Shown here piece after piece: positions 63,988 to 64,000 of a DNA stretch of 64,000 nucleotides. Numbering within the stretch: position 1 is the stretch's first letter; each line of letters opens with the position of its first letter. The position numbers and the translations under genes are program-made. The notes beneath the pieces were generated by a model. That model was not told where the DNA came from. It was given only the letters and a program-made list of their open reading frames with translations, and made no database searches. Source of the stretch: Pseudaquidulcibacter saccharophilus (GTDB taxonomy: Bacteria; Pseudomonadota; Alphaproteobacteria; Caulobacterales; Aquidulcibacteraceae); NCBI RefSeq assembly GCF_019455445.1, contig NZ_JAHWUS010000001.1, forward strand, positions 124,001 through 188,000, written 5' to 3'.

Positions 63988-64000
63988 ATTGTTCTCCTCA

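Overview
The window looks like the chromosome of a low-GC (roughly 40% by eye) alphaproteobacterium. This rests on the CarD-type regulator, the DUF4175 family, the IbpA-type Hsp20 with an RpoH-like promoter, the CcmC-CcmD-CcmG order, and a full Entner-Doudoroff cluster in the order zwf-pgl-edd-glk-eda-pyk, whose zwf-pgl-edd-glk core resembles Caulobacterales and relatives. The exact genus cannot be read from the sequence. The gene layout is dense, with many 4-bp ATGA overlaps and several GTG or TTG starts.

Positions 1-48116 are core chromosome. They hold CarD, an MFS exporter with a divergent LysR gene, Hsp20 with a probable RNA thermometer, a secreted methyltransferase-like protein with a very long Lys/Thr tail, a DUF4175 membrane protein coupled to an FAD oxidoreductase, and a divergent PEP carboxylase. 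Next come YggT/YggU, FolD, a 3-phytase-like lipoprotein, a peroxiredoxin lipoprotein, a glycosyltransferase with a Gfo/Idh oxidoreductase, IleS, cytochrome c maturation genes, and a candidate small RNA. LolA, FtsK, a UbiH-type hydroxylase, an HPt/response regulator pair, a peptidoglycan-binding protein, GloA, a thermonuclease and TamB/TamA follow. The Entner-Doudoroff operon comes next and turns glucose or glucose-6-phosphate into pyruvate; CysE and a GNAT protein close the core.

A tRNA-Ser(GGA) gene at 48027-48116 marks the border. Everything after it (48117-64000, and probably beyond) reads as an integrated mobile element inserted at the tRNA 3' end. No integrase is visible, so it may lie past the right edge. 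The element has two parts. The cargo, 48408-60901, is dense in nuclease and defence-type genes: an HNH nuclease with a MazG-like pyrophosphohydrolase; a two-gene operon of a tandem PLD-fold nuclease and a DUF6361-like partner; and, divergently, a DNA methyltransferase, a DEAH helicase/restriction-type protein, a small membrane protein and a DndC-like PAPS-reductase-family protein. The replication module, 61100-63987, has a hairpin and TTGCGCCA iterons, a RepA-like ATPase, a Toprim primase, a small unknown protein and an AlpA-type regulator, a layout like that of P4-type satellites or integrative plasmids.

The most promising undescribed systems are the PLD nuclease/DUF6361-like pair and the mod-res-TM-DndC-like cluster, which share one divergent promoter region containing nested inverted repeats. 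In the core, the best non-coding candidates are a ~146-nt minus-strand sRNA with a CCCCTC loop (23381-23526) and the ROSE-like leader of hsp20 (3329-3467).
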